A stretch of DNA of 5,818 bases. Source: Campylobacterales bacterium (GTDB taxonomy: Bacteria; Campylobacterota; Campylobacteria; Campylobacterales; QNZT01). The notes under the pieces are model-generated. The model was not told where the DNA came from. It ran no database searches and saw nothing but the letters and a program-made list of their open reading frames with translations. Below, one piece after another: positions 1 through 5,818 of this stretch; position 1 is the first letter of the stretch, and every line of letters begins with the position of its first letter. Location: the NCBI GenBank assembly GCA_015489185.1, contig WGAE01000080.1:1-5818 (forward strand), read 5' to 3'. Both the position numbers and the translations under genes were made by a program.

Positions 1-1808
1 TTTTGAATCTGATGATTCACTCACTTTACTCAAACAAAGAGATCTTTTTGCGCGAACTTATCTCCAATGCTTCCGACGCGCTCGATAAACTCAAATATCT
101 GACGCTAACGGACGACAAATATAAGTCGCTCGAGTATGAGCCGCGTATCGATATTCGGATAGACAAAGAGAAAAAGGCCCTGACAATCGCCGATACGGGT
201 ATCGGTATGAGCGAAGCGGATCTGAAGAAGAACCTGGGAACAATCGCCAGAAGCGGCACGAAATCGTTTGTTGAAAAACTGACCGGTGACGCGAAAAAAG
301 ATTCCGCCCTGATCGGACAGTTCGGTGTCGGTTTCTATTCCGCTTTTATGGTGGCTGAAAAAGTGGAAGTACTCACTAAAAAAGCGGGTACCAAAACCGC
401 ACATCTTTGGGTCAGCAGCGGCGGCAGCGAGTATGAGATCAAAGAGGCGAAAAAAGAGGAACACGGCACCGAGATCACACTTTGGCTGAGAGAAGGAGAA
501 GAGGAGTTTCTTGAACCTTATCGTATCAAAGCGATTGTAGAAAAATACTCCAACCATATTCCGTTCCCGATCTATCTCGATCATGAAGTCGAAAAAGAGG
601 GCAAAAAAGAGCGTGTCGTCGAGCAGATCAATAAGGCTTCCGCACTCTGGAGACTTCCGAAAAGTCAGATCAGCGAAGAGGAGTATAAAGATTTCTATAA
701 AACGATCTCCCACGACAACGAAGATCCGCTGCTGTGGATCCATACCAAAGCGGAGGGAACACTCGAATATACAACACTCTTTTATATTCCGCAAACCGCA
801 CCGTTTGATCTTTATCGCGTCGATTATCAATCCGGACTCAAACTCTACGTCAAACGCGTCTTTATCACCGATGACGACAAAGAGTTGCTGCCGACCTATT
901 TGCGTTTTGTCAGAGGTATCGTCGATGTGGAGGATCTGCCGCTCAATGTCAGCCGTGAAATGCTCCAGCAAAATGTGATCCTCTCCAAAGTCAAAAAAGC
1001 GTCGACCAAAAAGATTTTGACAGAACTCAAAAAGCTCAAAGAGAACGATTTTGAGAAATATCTGAAGTTCTGGAACACGTTCGGTAAAGTCCTTAAAGAG
1101 GGGATCATGAGTGAATTCGAGTTCAAGGATCTGCTGCTCGATCTGCTCCTTTTCAAATCAAGCAAACGCGATGAACTGGTCGATTTTGAGACATATGTCA
1201 AAGAGATGCAGGAGGGGCAGAAAGAGATCTTCTATATCATCGGTGAAGATGCAAAGATGCTCAAAGCCTCACCGCTGCTTGAGTCGTTTAACGAAAAGGG
1301 AATCGAAGTACTTTTGATGGACGACGATGTCGATCCGCTCGTGATTCCGAACATTCATATGTATAAAGAGCACCCGCTTACCGCAGTCAACTCGACCGAA
1401 GCGGAAGAGGCGGACAAAGAGAAGCTTGAAGAGGCGAAAAAAGCGTATGCCGAAATCATCGTCAAAATGAAAGAGTTACTCAAAGATGAAGTCAAGGATG
1501 TCAAAGTAACCGCCCGCCTCAAAAACGCACCTGCGGTACTGGTTTACGATAAAAACGATCCCGATTACGCGATGCAGCAGATGCTCCGACAGATGGGACA
1601 AACAGATCTGCCGAAAGTCAAACCGATTCTGGAGATCAACCCAGATCATGAAATCTTCAAAAAAGTCAAAGAGGCAAAAAGCGATGCGAAACTCGACGAT
1701 GTCGCACATATATTGCTTGATGTCGCCAAATTGAGCGAAGGGATGAAAATCGATGATCCGGTCGATTTCTCCAAACGTGTTTACCAACTGTTAGAAAAGA
1801 CACTCTAA
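1..1808 (+). CDS. htpG: Chaperone HtpG (bacterial Hsp90), 5'-truncated by window edge
   Basis: ATP-dependent cytosolic chaperone of the Hsp90 family; it works as a homodimer. About 601 residues are visible. The frame is open to the left edge, and the TTG at 3 is an internal leucine codon: the visible protein begins inside the conserved N-terminal helix (LMIHSLYSNKE), so roughly 10-18 residues are missing. Counting from the codon at 3, the GHKL ATPase domain (about 1-200) shows the catalytic Glu18 and Asn22 in RELISNASDA, DTGIGM at 64-69, the glycine-rich lid GQFGVGFYSAF at 105-115 and HGTEI at 154-158. The middle domain (about 214-478) carries LNVSREM at 314-320, with Arg318 as the ATP-contacting arginine. 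The C-terminal dimerisation domain runs to the TAA at 1806-1808. All key residues are intact and length fits the family (about 610-625). The promoter lies outside the window. The next gene starts 4 bases after the stop, suggesting co-transcription. Confidence 0.98.
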   Translation, partial: LNLMIHSLYSNKEIFLRELISNASDALDKLKYLTLTDDKYKSLEYEPRIDIRIDKEKKALTIADTGIGMSEADLKKNLGTIARSGTKSFVEKLTGDAKKDSALIGQFGVGFYSAFMVAEKVEVLTKKAGTKTAHLWVSSGGSEYEIKEAKKEEHGTEITLWLREGEEEFLEPYRIKAIVEKYSNHIPFPIYLDHEVEKEGKKERVVEQINKASALWRLPKSQISEEEYKDFYKTISHDNEDPLLWIHTKAEGTLEYTTLFYIPQTAPFDLYRVDYQSGLKLYVKRVFITDDDKELLPTYLRFVRGIVDVEDLPLNVSREMLQQNVILSKVKKASTKKILTELKKLKENDFEKYLKFWNTFGKVLKEGIMSEFEFKDLLLDLLLFKSSKRDELVDFETYVKEMQEGQKEIFYIIGEDAKMLKASPLLESFNEKGIEVLLMDDDVDPLVIPNIHMYKEHPLTAVNSTEAEEADKEKLEEAKKAYAEIIVKMKELLKDEVKDVKVTARLKNAPAVLVYDKNDPDYAMQQMLRQMGQTDLPKVKPILEINPDHEIFKKVKEAKSDAKLDDVAHILLDVAKLSEGMKIDDPVDFSKRVYQLLEKTL

Positions 1809-1812
1809 AATT

Positions 1813-2259
1813 ATGCTGAGAGTTCTCATTCCACTCCTTTTTGCAAGCTCCCTCCTTTTCGGGGAGCTCTATAAAGTGCCCGATTTCGAGGCGGATATCT
1901 TCTCGAAAGAGGGTAATAAACTCAAAAAAATCGAACTCTCAGTCATGTTTGAGGGCGAAAACGTACGCGCCGCCGACTACAAACTCCTCGATGCCCTCAA
2001 TGTCGTCATCAGCAGTTTTTATCTTGAAGATCTTTTTACTTCCAAAGGAAAAGAACGTTTTAAAGCGTTGCTTAGACAATATATCCTCAAAAAATACATG
2101 ATCGATGTCGACTTCATCTACATTTTGAAACTCGATATCAAAGAGCGTATTGATATCGATACATTGCTTGAACGTTTACGGCAGCTACAGAAAAAACGCA
2201 ACGCCGGCGGCAGAAAATTCCCACGTGATACAAATTTAACACAGGTGGCACCGCTCTGA
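1813..2259 (+). CDS. Small exported protein with FliL-like domain, function unknown
   Basis: A 148-residue protein. It begins with a short basic start (MLR) and a hydrophobic stretch at about 4-17 ending in SSLLFG, which looks like a Sec signal peptide with possible cleavage near Gly17; there is no lipobox cysteine. Residues about 23-109 have the layout of FliL-family proteins: a strand pair (about 23-46), a helix in which ISSFYLEDLFTSKGKERFK (66-84) recalls the family's ISSKxYEDLxTxxGKxxLK segment, a second helix, and a final strand pattern DVDFIYILKLDI (98-109). A basic, probably helical tail follows (about 110-148). FliL is a single-pass inner-membrane protein around the flagellar stator; this copy would be periplasmic or weakly anchored. 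The assignment comes from reading the pattern and is tentative. There is no good ribosome binding site before the ATG. The start lies 4 bases after the htpG stop, so translation probably depends on coupling to htpG. Confidence 0.8.
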   Translation: MLRVLIPLLFASSLLFGELYKVPDFEADIFSKEGNKLKKIELSVMFEGENVRAADYKLLDALNVVISSFYLEDLFTSKGKERFKALLRQYILKKYMIDVDFIYILKLDIKERIDIDTLLERLRQLQKKRNAGGRKFPRDTNLTQVAPL

Positions 2260-2303
2260 TCGATACTTGTCTGCGTTTGGAGCGTCCCTTTATCTTTTTT
2301 GGT

Positions 2304-2309
2304 TATAAT
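2304..2309 (+). promoter_or_regulatory. Promoter -10 box for the ilvB-ilvN-lpxD unit
   Basis: A perfect TATAAT, preceded by a T-rich stretch (2288-2300) and lacking a recognisable -35 box at the usual spacing (2281-2286 reads AGCGTC). Campylobacterota housekeeping promoters are known for a strong -10 with an upstream T-rich periodic region instead of a -35. Transcription would begin near 2315-2318, giving a leader of only about 25 bases before the ilvB ATG. It is the only good promoter candidate between the FliL-like gene and ilvB. Confidence 0.8.
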
Positions 2310-2331
2310 TCCCTGAAAAACTACGTACTTT

Positions 2332-2336
2332 AGGAA
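2332..2336 (+). promoter_or_regulatory. Ribosome binding site that sets the ilvB start
   Basis: AGGAA lies 5-6 bases before the ATG at 2342. A second in-frame ATG at 2348 would be about 11 bases from it, so 2342 is the better start. Confidence 0.75.
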
Positions 2337-2341
2337 TTTAC

Positions 2342-4051
2342 ATGAAGATGTCAGGCTCACAGATGGTGATCGAAGCACTGCACAAAGAGGGTGTCAAAGT
2401 TGCCTTCGGATACCCGGGCGGTGCGATCATGAACGTCTACGACGAAATGTACAAAGAGAGAGCTTTCAAACATATACTCACACGTCATGAACAGGCGGCG
2501 GTACATGCCGCGGACGGATACGCCAGAGCAAGCGGTGAAGTGGGTGTCGCGATCGTCACCAGCGGTCCCGGCTTTACCAACGCTGTTACCGGTCTCGCGA
2601 CCGCCTATACCGATTCAATTCCGCTTGTGGTCATCAGCGGACAGGTACCCATCACAATGATCGGTACCGATGCGTTCCAGGAGATCGACGCGATCGGTAT
2701 CAGCCGTCCCTGTACGAAACACAACTATCTGGTCAAGGATATCAAAGATCTGCCGCGTATTCTCAAAGAGGCGTTCTATCTGGCGCGAAGCGGGCGTCCC
2801 GGTCCTGTACATGTCGACATCCCCAAAGATATTACCGCACAGATCGGCGAATTTGACTATCCCAAAGAGATCAGTCTTAAAACCTATAAACCCCATTATA
2901 AAGGGAATAGCCGTCAGATCCACAAAGCGATCGACGCAATCGCTTCCAGTAAAAAACCGATTCTCTATCTTGGTGGCGGACTGATCAGCGCGGGAGCGAC
3001 CGATCTGGTACGTGAATTTGCAAAAATCACGGGAATCCCGGCGGTCGAAACCCTGATGGCACGAGGCGCGCTTAGATACGACGATCCGTTGCTGCTGGGT
3101 ATGGTCGGTATGCATGGAAACTATGCCTCCAATATGGCGATGAGCGAAGCGGATCTGATGATCGCGCTCGGACCGCGTTTTGACGACAGAGTAACCGGGC
3201 GTCTGGATGAGTTTGCCAAACATGCCAAAATCATCCATGTCGATATCGATCCAAGCAGCATCGGCAAGATTGTCCATGTCGACTATCCGATCGTCGGGGA
3301 TCTGAAAAACGTACTGGAGACGATGGTCGATCTTGCCAAAGAGAAGATCGACGCCGCCAAATATGAAAACTGGCGGGGACTTCTCAAACGCTACGATGAG
3401 ATCCATCCGCTCTCTTACGAAGATAAAGGCGGTGCGATCAAACCGCAGTGGGTTATCGAGCGTATCGGTGAACTCCTTGGCGAAAAAGCGGTCATCTCCA
3501 CCGACGTCGGACAGCATCAGATGTGGGCGGCGCAGTTTTACCCCTTTTCGTTCCCCAGACAGATGATCACCAGCGGCGGCCTCGGAACGATGGGCTTCGG
3601 TTTCCCTGCCGCGATGGGGGTTGCCCAGTACCATAAAGAGCGGGGTATCGATAAAATCAGTATCAACATCACCGGTGACGGCTCCATTTTGATGAATATT
3701 CAGGAGTTGATGACGGCAGTAGAACATAAACTTCCCGCGATCAATATCATCCTGAATAACAATTTTCTGGGAATGGTACGCCAGTGGCAAACTTTCTTCT
3801 ACGAAAAGCGGTATGCCGAAACCGATCTGAGCATGCAGCCCGATTTCGTGATGTTATGTGAAAGCTTCGGAGCAAAAGGGTATCGTGTCGAAACCAAAGA
3901 GGAGTTTGATACGGCACTCGAAGATGCGATCAAACAAGAAGTACCGGTCATGATCGATGTCAAAGTAGATCGTTTCGAAAACGTCTTGCCGATGGTACCT
4001 GCGGGCGGTACGCTTTATAACATGATGCTTGAGTATAAGGATGAAGAATGA
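2342..4051 (+). CDS. ilvB: Acetolactate (acetohydroxyacid) synthase large, catalytic subunit
   Basis: Cytosolic thiamine-diphosphate enzyme that condenses two pyruvates to 2-acetolactate, or pyruvate plus 2-oxobutyrate to 2-aceto-2-hydroxybutyrate, the first common step to valine/leucine and isoleucine. Its 569 residues match the usual 560-575. The pyrimidine-binding domain (about 4-170) has GYPGGA at 23-28, catalytic Glu50 in RHEQAA and the active-site Phe112-Gln113. The central FAD-binding domain (about 190-326) includes GPRFDDR at 277-283, with Arg279 for substrate carboxylate binding. The pyrophosphate domain (about 380-535) has the Mg/ThDP motif GDGS at 445-448 ending in NNN at 472-474, followed by MVRQWQ with Trp482, the residue that favours 2-oxobutyrate. 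These features separate it from catabolic acetolactate synthases and pyruvate oxidases. It overlaps ilvN by 4 bases (ATGA), indicating coupled synthesis of the two subunits. The name ilvI is used for the same gene in relatives. Confidence 0.97.
   Translation: MKMSGSQMVIEALHKEGVKVAFGYPGGAIMNVYDEMYKERAFKHILTRHEQAAVHAADGYARASGEVGVAIVTSGPGFTNAVTGLATAYTDSIPLVVISGQVPITMIGTDAFQEIDAIGISRPCTKHNYLVKDIKDLPRILKEAFYLARSGRPGPVHVDIPKDITAQIGEFDYPKEISLKTYKPHYKGNSRQIHKAIDAIASSKKPILYLGGGLISAGATDLVREFAKITGIPAVETLMARGALRYDDPLLLGMVGMHGNYASNMAMSEADLMIALGPRFDDRVTGRLDEFAKHAKIIHVDIDPSSIGKIVHVDYPIVGDLKNVLETMVDLAKEKIDAAKYENWRGLLKRYDEIHPLSYEDKGGAIKPQWVIERIGELLGEKAVISTDVGQHQMWAAQFYPFSFPRQMITSGGLGTMGFGFPAAMGVAQYHKERGIDKISINITGDGSILMNIQELMTAVEHKLPAINIILNNNFLGMVRQWQTFFYEKRYAETDLSMQPDFVMLCESFGAKGYRVETKEEFDTALEDAIKQEVPVMIDVKVDRFENVLPMVPAGGTLYNMMLEYKDEE
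4037..4041 (+). promoter_or_regulatory. Ribosome binding site for ilvN inside the end of ilvB
   Basis: AAGGA ends 6 bases before the ATG at 4048. It supports that ATG, which shares ATGA with the ilvB stop codon, as the true start. Confidence 0.75.
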
Positions 4052-4518
4052 AAGAGATCAGAAAAGTCATCTCTGTAATCGTAATCAACGAAGAGGCGGT
4101 ACTGTCCAGAATCGCAGGGCTTTTTGCCGGAAGAGGGTACAATATCGAATCGTTAACGGTAGCGCCGATTCCAGACAGCGAATTCTCACGCTTCACCATC
4201 GTCACACGCGGAAGCGAGCGGGTACTCGAGCAGATCACCAAACAGTTACATAAACTGATTCCGACCTATAAAGTAATTGAAACACAAGAGGTCGTCGAGA
4301 AGGAGATGGTCCTGATTAAAATCCCGCTTGACGCCAACCTGAGCGGACTCGACGCGATTCTAAACGGTTACAACGGTATTGTCGCCAATGCGAGTGAAGA
4401 TACGCTGATTGTGATGGCGGTTGACGACGCGCAGCGGATTCAAAACTTTATCAAAATCATGAAGAAGTTCGATCCGATCGAAGTCGTACGCGGCGGTTCC
4501 GTCTCGATGGAGAAGTGA
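4048..4518 (+). CDS. ilvN: Acetolactate synthase small, regulatory subunit
   Basis: Regulatory partner of IlvB: it raises catalytic activity and normally confers feedback inhibition by valine. At 156 residues it is the long IlvH-like form (E. coli IlvH has about 163), not the short E. coli IlvN form, so ilvH is an equally valid name. An N-terminal ACT domain (about 4-76) contains the effector loop NEEAVLSR at 14-21 and GLFAGRGYNIESLTVAPIPD starting at 24, including Asn32. The C-terminal small-subunit domain (about 80-154) starts near VEKEMVLIKIPL. In the loop, the position matching E. coli IlvH Gly14 is Ala17; the residues matching Asn11 (Asn14), Ser17 (Ser20) and Asn29 (Asn32) are kept. The start overlaps the ilvB stop and the TGA at 4516-4518 overlaps the lpxD ATG by one base, so all three genes look translationally coupled. 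Confidence 0.97.
   Translation: MKEIRKVISVIVINEEAVLSRIAGLFAGRGYNIESLTVAPIPDSEFSRFTIVTRGSERVLEQITKQLHKLIPTYKVIETQEVVEKEMVLIKIPLDANLSGLDAILNGYNGIVANASEDTLIVMAVDDAQRIQNFIKIMKKFDPIEVVRGGSVSMEK
4509..4512 (+). promoter_or_regulatory. Ribosome binding site that sets the lpxD start
   Basis: GGAG lies 5 bases before the ATG at 4518. The in-frame GTG one codon earlier (4515) is only 2 bases away from it, too close for initiation, so the ATG in the TGATG overlap with ilvN is preferred. Confidence 0.65.
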
Positions 4519-5465
4519 TGCGTCTGCAAGCACTTTGCGAAAAGATCGGTATCGACTTTTCGGGTAAAGATTTCGAAGTAAAGGGGATCAACACCCTCAT
4601 GGACGCAACAGGCGATGAAATCTCTTTTTTTGACAATCCGAAATACCTTTCAGAGCTTGAAAAGACCCGTGCGGGTGCCGTACTGGTCAAAGAGACCTTC
4701 GCGAAGAAACTTCCCAAGGGTACACAGGCGATTGTGACACCGGAACCCTACCTGAAGATGGCGCAGGCAAGCTACTATTTTCAAAAGCCGCTCAAACGTG
4801 ATGCGGGGGCGCCGAAAATCGCACAAAGTGCAAGAATCGATGAAAATGTTCATATCGGCAGCGGTGCGGTGATCGGCGAAAATGTGACAATTCTGGCGGG
4901 CAGTTTCATCGGAGAGGAGGTTGTTGTGGGAGATGATACGATCATCCATCCAAACGTCACCCTCTACAACGATGTGCAGATCGGCAAACGCTGTATTATC
5001 CACGCCGGAACGGTGGTTGGCAGCGACGGCTTCGGATATGCCCATACCCGAACCGGAGAACATGTCAAAATCTACCATAACGGCAACGTCGTCATCGAAG
5101 ATGATGTCGAAATCGGCGCCAATACAACGATCGACCGTGCGGTTTTCGGAAGCACGCGTATCAAAAAAGGGGCGAAAATCGACAACCTGATTCAGATCGG
5201 ACATAACTGCGAAATCGGGGAGCATTCGATACTCGTCTCCCAGGTCGGTCTCTCCGGTTCGACCGTACTGGGACGCAATGTCACGATGGGTGGTCAGAGC
5301 GCCACTTCGGGACATCTCAAAATCGGCGATTTCGTCACGATCGCGGCAAGAGGCGGTGTGACCAAATCGATCGACAAACCGGATGTCTACAGCGGATTTC
5401 CGCTCATGAAACATAAAGATTGGCTGCGTCTGCAGGCAAAGATCGCAAAATTACTCAAATCATAA
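4518..5465 (+). CDS. lpxD: UDP-3-O-acylglucosamine N-acyltransferase LpxD
   Basis: Third committed step of lipid A synthesis in the cytosol: transfers a hydroxyacyl chain from acyl carrier protein to the 2-amino group of the UDP-3-O-acyl sugar. The 315-residue protein starts with the uridine-binding domain (about 1-100, with ISFFDNPKY at 35-43), followed by a left-handed beta helix of hexapeptide repeats (about 105-270) such as IGSGAVIGENV. GSDGFGYA (168-175) is the LpxD signature. His229 in QIGHN is the expected catalytic base and His266 in SGH the second conserved histidine; their spacing of 37 equals that of E. coli His239 and His276. The C-terminal helix (about 290-315) is shorter than in E. 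coli LpxD (341 in total). LpxA is excluded because of the N-terminal domain. E. coli lpxD sits with fabZ-lpxA; here it is the third gene of the ilv unit, as I recall for Campylobacter. Confidence 0.97.
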   Translation: MRLQALCEKIGIDFSGKDFEVKGINTLMDATGDEISFFDNPKYLSELEKTRAGAVLVKETFAKKLPKGTQAIVTPEPYLKMAQASYYFQKPLKRDAGAPKIAQSARIDENVHIGSGAVIGENVTILAGSFIGEEVVVGDDTIIHPNVTLYNDVQIGKRCIIHAGTVVGSDGFGYAHTRTGEHVKIYHNGNVVIEDDVEIGANTTIDRAVFGSTRIKKGAKIDNLIQIGHNCEIGEHSILVSQVGLSGSTVLGRNVTMGGQSATSGHLKIGDFVTIAARGGVTKSIDKPDVYSGFPLMKHKDWLRLQAKIAKLLKS

Positions 5466-5475
5466 AAATCTGAAA

Positions 5476-5481
5476 AAGGAG
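5476..5481 (+). promoter_or_regulatory. Strong ribosome binding site for the 76-residue protein
   Basis: AAGGAG, a near-perfect Shine-Dalgarno, ends 5 bases before the ATG at 5487. It is the strongest ribosome binding site in the window and argues that the short frame is a real, well-translated gene. Confidence 0.8.
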
Positions 5482-5486
5482 AAAGA

Positions 5487-5717
5487 ATGGGTGGAAAAAA
5501 CACTGTATTGAAAACATTTAAACTGGCAGGAACGAAAGAGGGACAAATCTCGATTTCAAGAATCGAAGAGCCCTACGGACCAAACTCAGCTCCGGTTGTA
5601 AGCATCGGTATTTCCCTCAAGGCGGACAGCGAAGAGCCGGACTGGAAAGCACATATCCCCTACGACAATCTCGACGAACTGATCGAAGCGCTCAAAGAGG
5701 CAAAAGAGGCGAAATAG
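5487..5717 (+). CDS. Small acidic protein of unknown function
   Basis: A 76-residue protein that I do not recognise as a named family. It has no signal peptide or membrane segment and no cysteine, so it is probably cytosolic. The pattern suggests four beta strands (about 7-13, 20-26, 36-44, 53-58) and then an amphipathic, charged helix (about 61-75, NLDELIEALKEAKEAK). A beta-beta-beta-beta-alpha order on this scale is seen in PC4-like single-strand nucleic-acid-binding proteins, but no diagnostic motif supports that here, and the acidic charge argues mildly against nucleic acid binding. The start is fixed by an excellent ribosome binding site. It lies 21 bases after lpxD with no terminator between, so it is probably the last gene of the ilvB-ilvN-lpxD transcript; rpmH follows after 72 bases. 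Codon use resembles its neighbours, and I see no sign of transfer. Confidence 0.8.
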   Translation: MGGKNTVLKTFKLAGTKEGQISISRIEEPYGPNSAPVVSIGISLKADSEEPDWKAHIPYDNLDELIEALKEAKEAK

Positions 5718-5737
5718 TCTCTTATGAATTTTTAAGC

Positions 5738-5757
5738 GCGGATAGAGTAAAATCCGC
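5738..5757. repeat. Short inverted repeat upstream of rpmH
   Basis: GCGGAT (5738-5743) and ATCCGC (5752-5757) form a perfect 6-base-pair inverted repeat with an 8-base spacer. No T-run follows on either strand, so it is not a standard intrinsic terminator. Its right arm overlaps the last two bases of the proposed -10 box. A 6-base match of this kind may be chance. Confidence 0.4.
5748..5753 (+). promoter_or_regulatory. Probable -10 box for rpmH
   Basis: TAAAAT, one mismatch from TATAAT, about 37 bases before the rpmH ATG, with an AT-rich stretch upstream (5722-5735) and no good -35 box. A start near 5760 would leave a leader of about 30 bases. rpmH normally heads its own operon, so a promoter here is expected. 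Confidence 0.55.
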
Positions 5758-5776
5758 CACTTCATAAAGATTAGTA

Positions 5777-5782
5777 AAGGAA
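5777..5782 (+). promoter_or_regulatory. Ribosome binding site for rpmH
   Basis: AAGGAA ends 7 bases before the ATG at 5790, within normal range, and supports that start. Confidence 0.7.
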
Positions 5783-5789
5783 CGGTACG

Positions 5790-5818
5790 ATGAAAAGAAC
5801 ATATCAACCACACAATAC
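5790..5818 (+). CDS. rpmH: 50S ribosomal protein L34, 3'-truncated by window edge
   Basis: Only nine full codons are present, reading MKRTYQPHN. This is the characteristic start of L34, a basic protein of about 44 residues in the large ribosomal subunit, where MKRTYQP is close to invariant. A ribosome binding site and a likely promoter precede it. In most bacteria rpmH is followed by rnpA (the protein part of RNase P) and the yidD/yidC membrane-insertion genes, so these are expected just beyond the window; that is inference from usual gene order. Confidence 0.93.

Noticed and set aside
3..5. TTG as a start codon for htpG
   Set aside because: The protein already lies within a conserved N-terminal helix at this point, and homologues extend about 10-18 residues further, so the true start is outside the window.
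105..971. 288-codon open frame on the - strand, antisense to htpG
   Set aside because: Fully within the conserved Hsp90 ATPase and middle domains; no family motif and no independent promoter or ribosome binding site that I can see.
2252..2300. Possible intrinsic terminator after the FliL-like gene (CGCTCT 2252-2257 with GGAGCG 2279-2284, then a T-rich run)
   Set aside because: The stem has only 6 pairs, one of them G-U, the loop is about 21 bases, and the T-run is interrupted. The T-rich part is better explained as the upstream element of the ilvB promoter.
2615..3790. 391-codon open frame on the - strand, antisense to ilvB
   Set aside because: It lies wholly inside a gene with intact catalytic motifs. 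The translation is rich in Arg, Asp, His and Phe without recognisable domains, as expected for the reverse of GAT/ATC/AAA-rich codons.
4515..4517. GTG as the start codon of lpxD
   Set aside because: Only 2 bases separate it from the GGAG ribosome binding site; the ATG at 4518 has proper spacing and gives the usual stop-start overlap.
4840..5330. Repeated short hexapeptide-coding units that might suggest a tandem DNA repeat
   Set aside because: The repetition is at the protein level (left-handed beta helix of LpxD); the DNA units are too diverged to be a tandem repeat.
4650..5414. 254-codon open frame on the - strand, antisense to lpxD
   Set aside because: A shadow of the hexapeptide-repeat coding sequence; its regular Asp/Ala/Val pattern mirrors the repeats on the + strand.

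Overview
The window is a compact stretch of core genes, all on the + strand, from a bacterium that is most likely a member of the Campylobacterota (Epsilonproteobacteria). Three things point there. The order acetolactate synthase large subunit, small subunit, lpxD matches the ilvI-ilvH-lpxD cluster I recall from Campylobacter jejuni. The HtpG and IlvB proteins read like campylobacterial ones. The ilvB promoter has a perfect TATAAT box behind a T-rich stretch and no convincing -35 box, which is typical of the phylum. Base composition looks moderate (roughly 45-50% G+C by eye), so a free-living Sulfurimonas/Sulfuricurvum/Sulfurovum-type organism fits better than an AT-rich pathogen. The genus cannot be settled from this window.

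Layout: (1) 1-1808 is htpG, lacking only its first dozen or so codons. (2) 1813-2259 is a small exported protein, 4 bases after htpG, whose body resembles the flagellar FliL family. (3) 2260-2341 is an intergenic region with a clear promoter. (4) 2342-5465 is a tightly overlapping ilvB-ilvN-lpxD unit, with an ATGA overlap and then a TGATG overlap. (5) 5487-5717 is a 76-residue acidic protein with a strong ribosome binding site that I do not recognise. (6) 5718-5789 is a short intergenic region with a probable promoter overlapping a small inverted repeat. (7) 5790 to the end is the first nine codons of rpmH (ribosomal protein L34).

Functionally, IlvB and IlvN form acetohydroxyacid synthase, the entry step of valine/leucine/isoleucine synthesis. 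LpxD adds the second pair of acyl chains in lipid A synthesis. HtpG is the bacterial Hsp90 chaperone. The ilv genes and lpxD are translationally coupled but are not in one pathway.

I found no mobile element, CRISPR array, tRNA, rRNA, phage gene or defence system, and nothing that looks like an undescribed multi-gene system. The points most worth a second look are the orphan FliL-like protein, the unrecognised 76-residue protein, and an alanine in the valine-binding loop of the small subunit.
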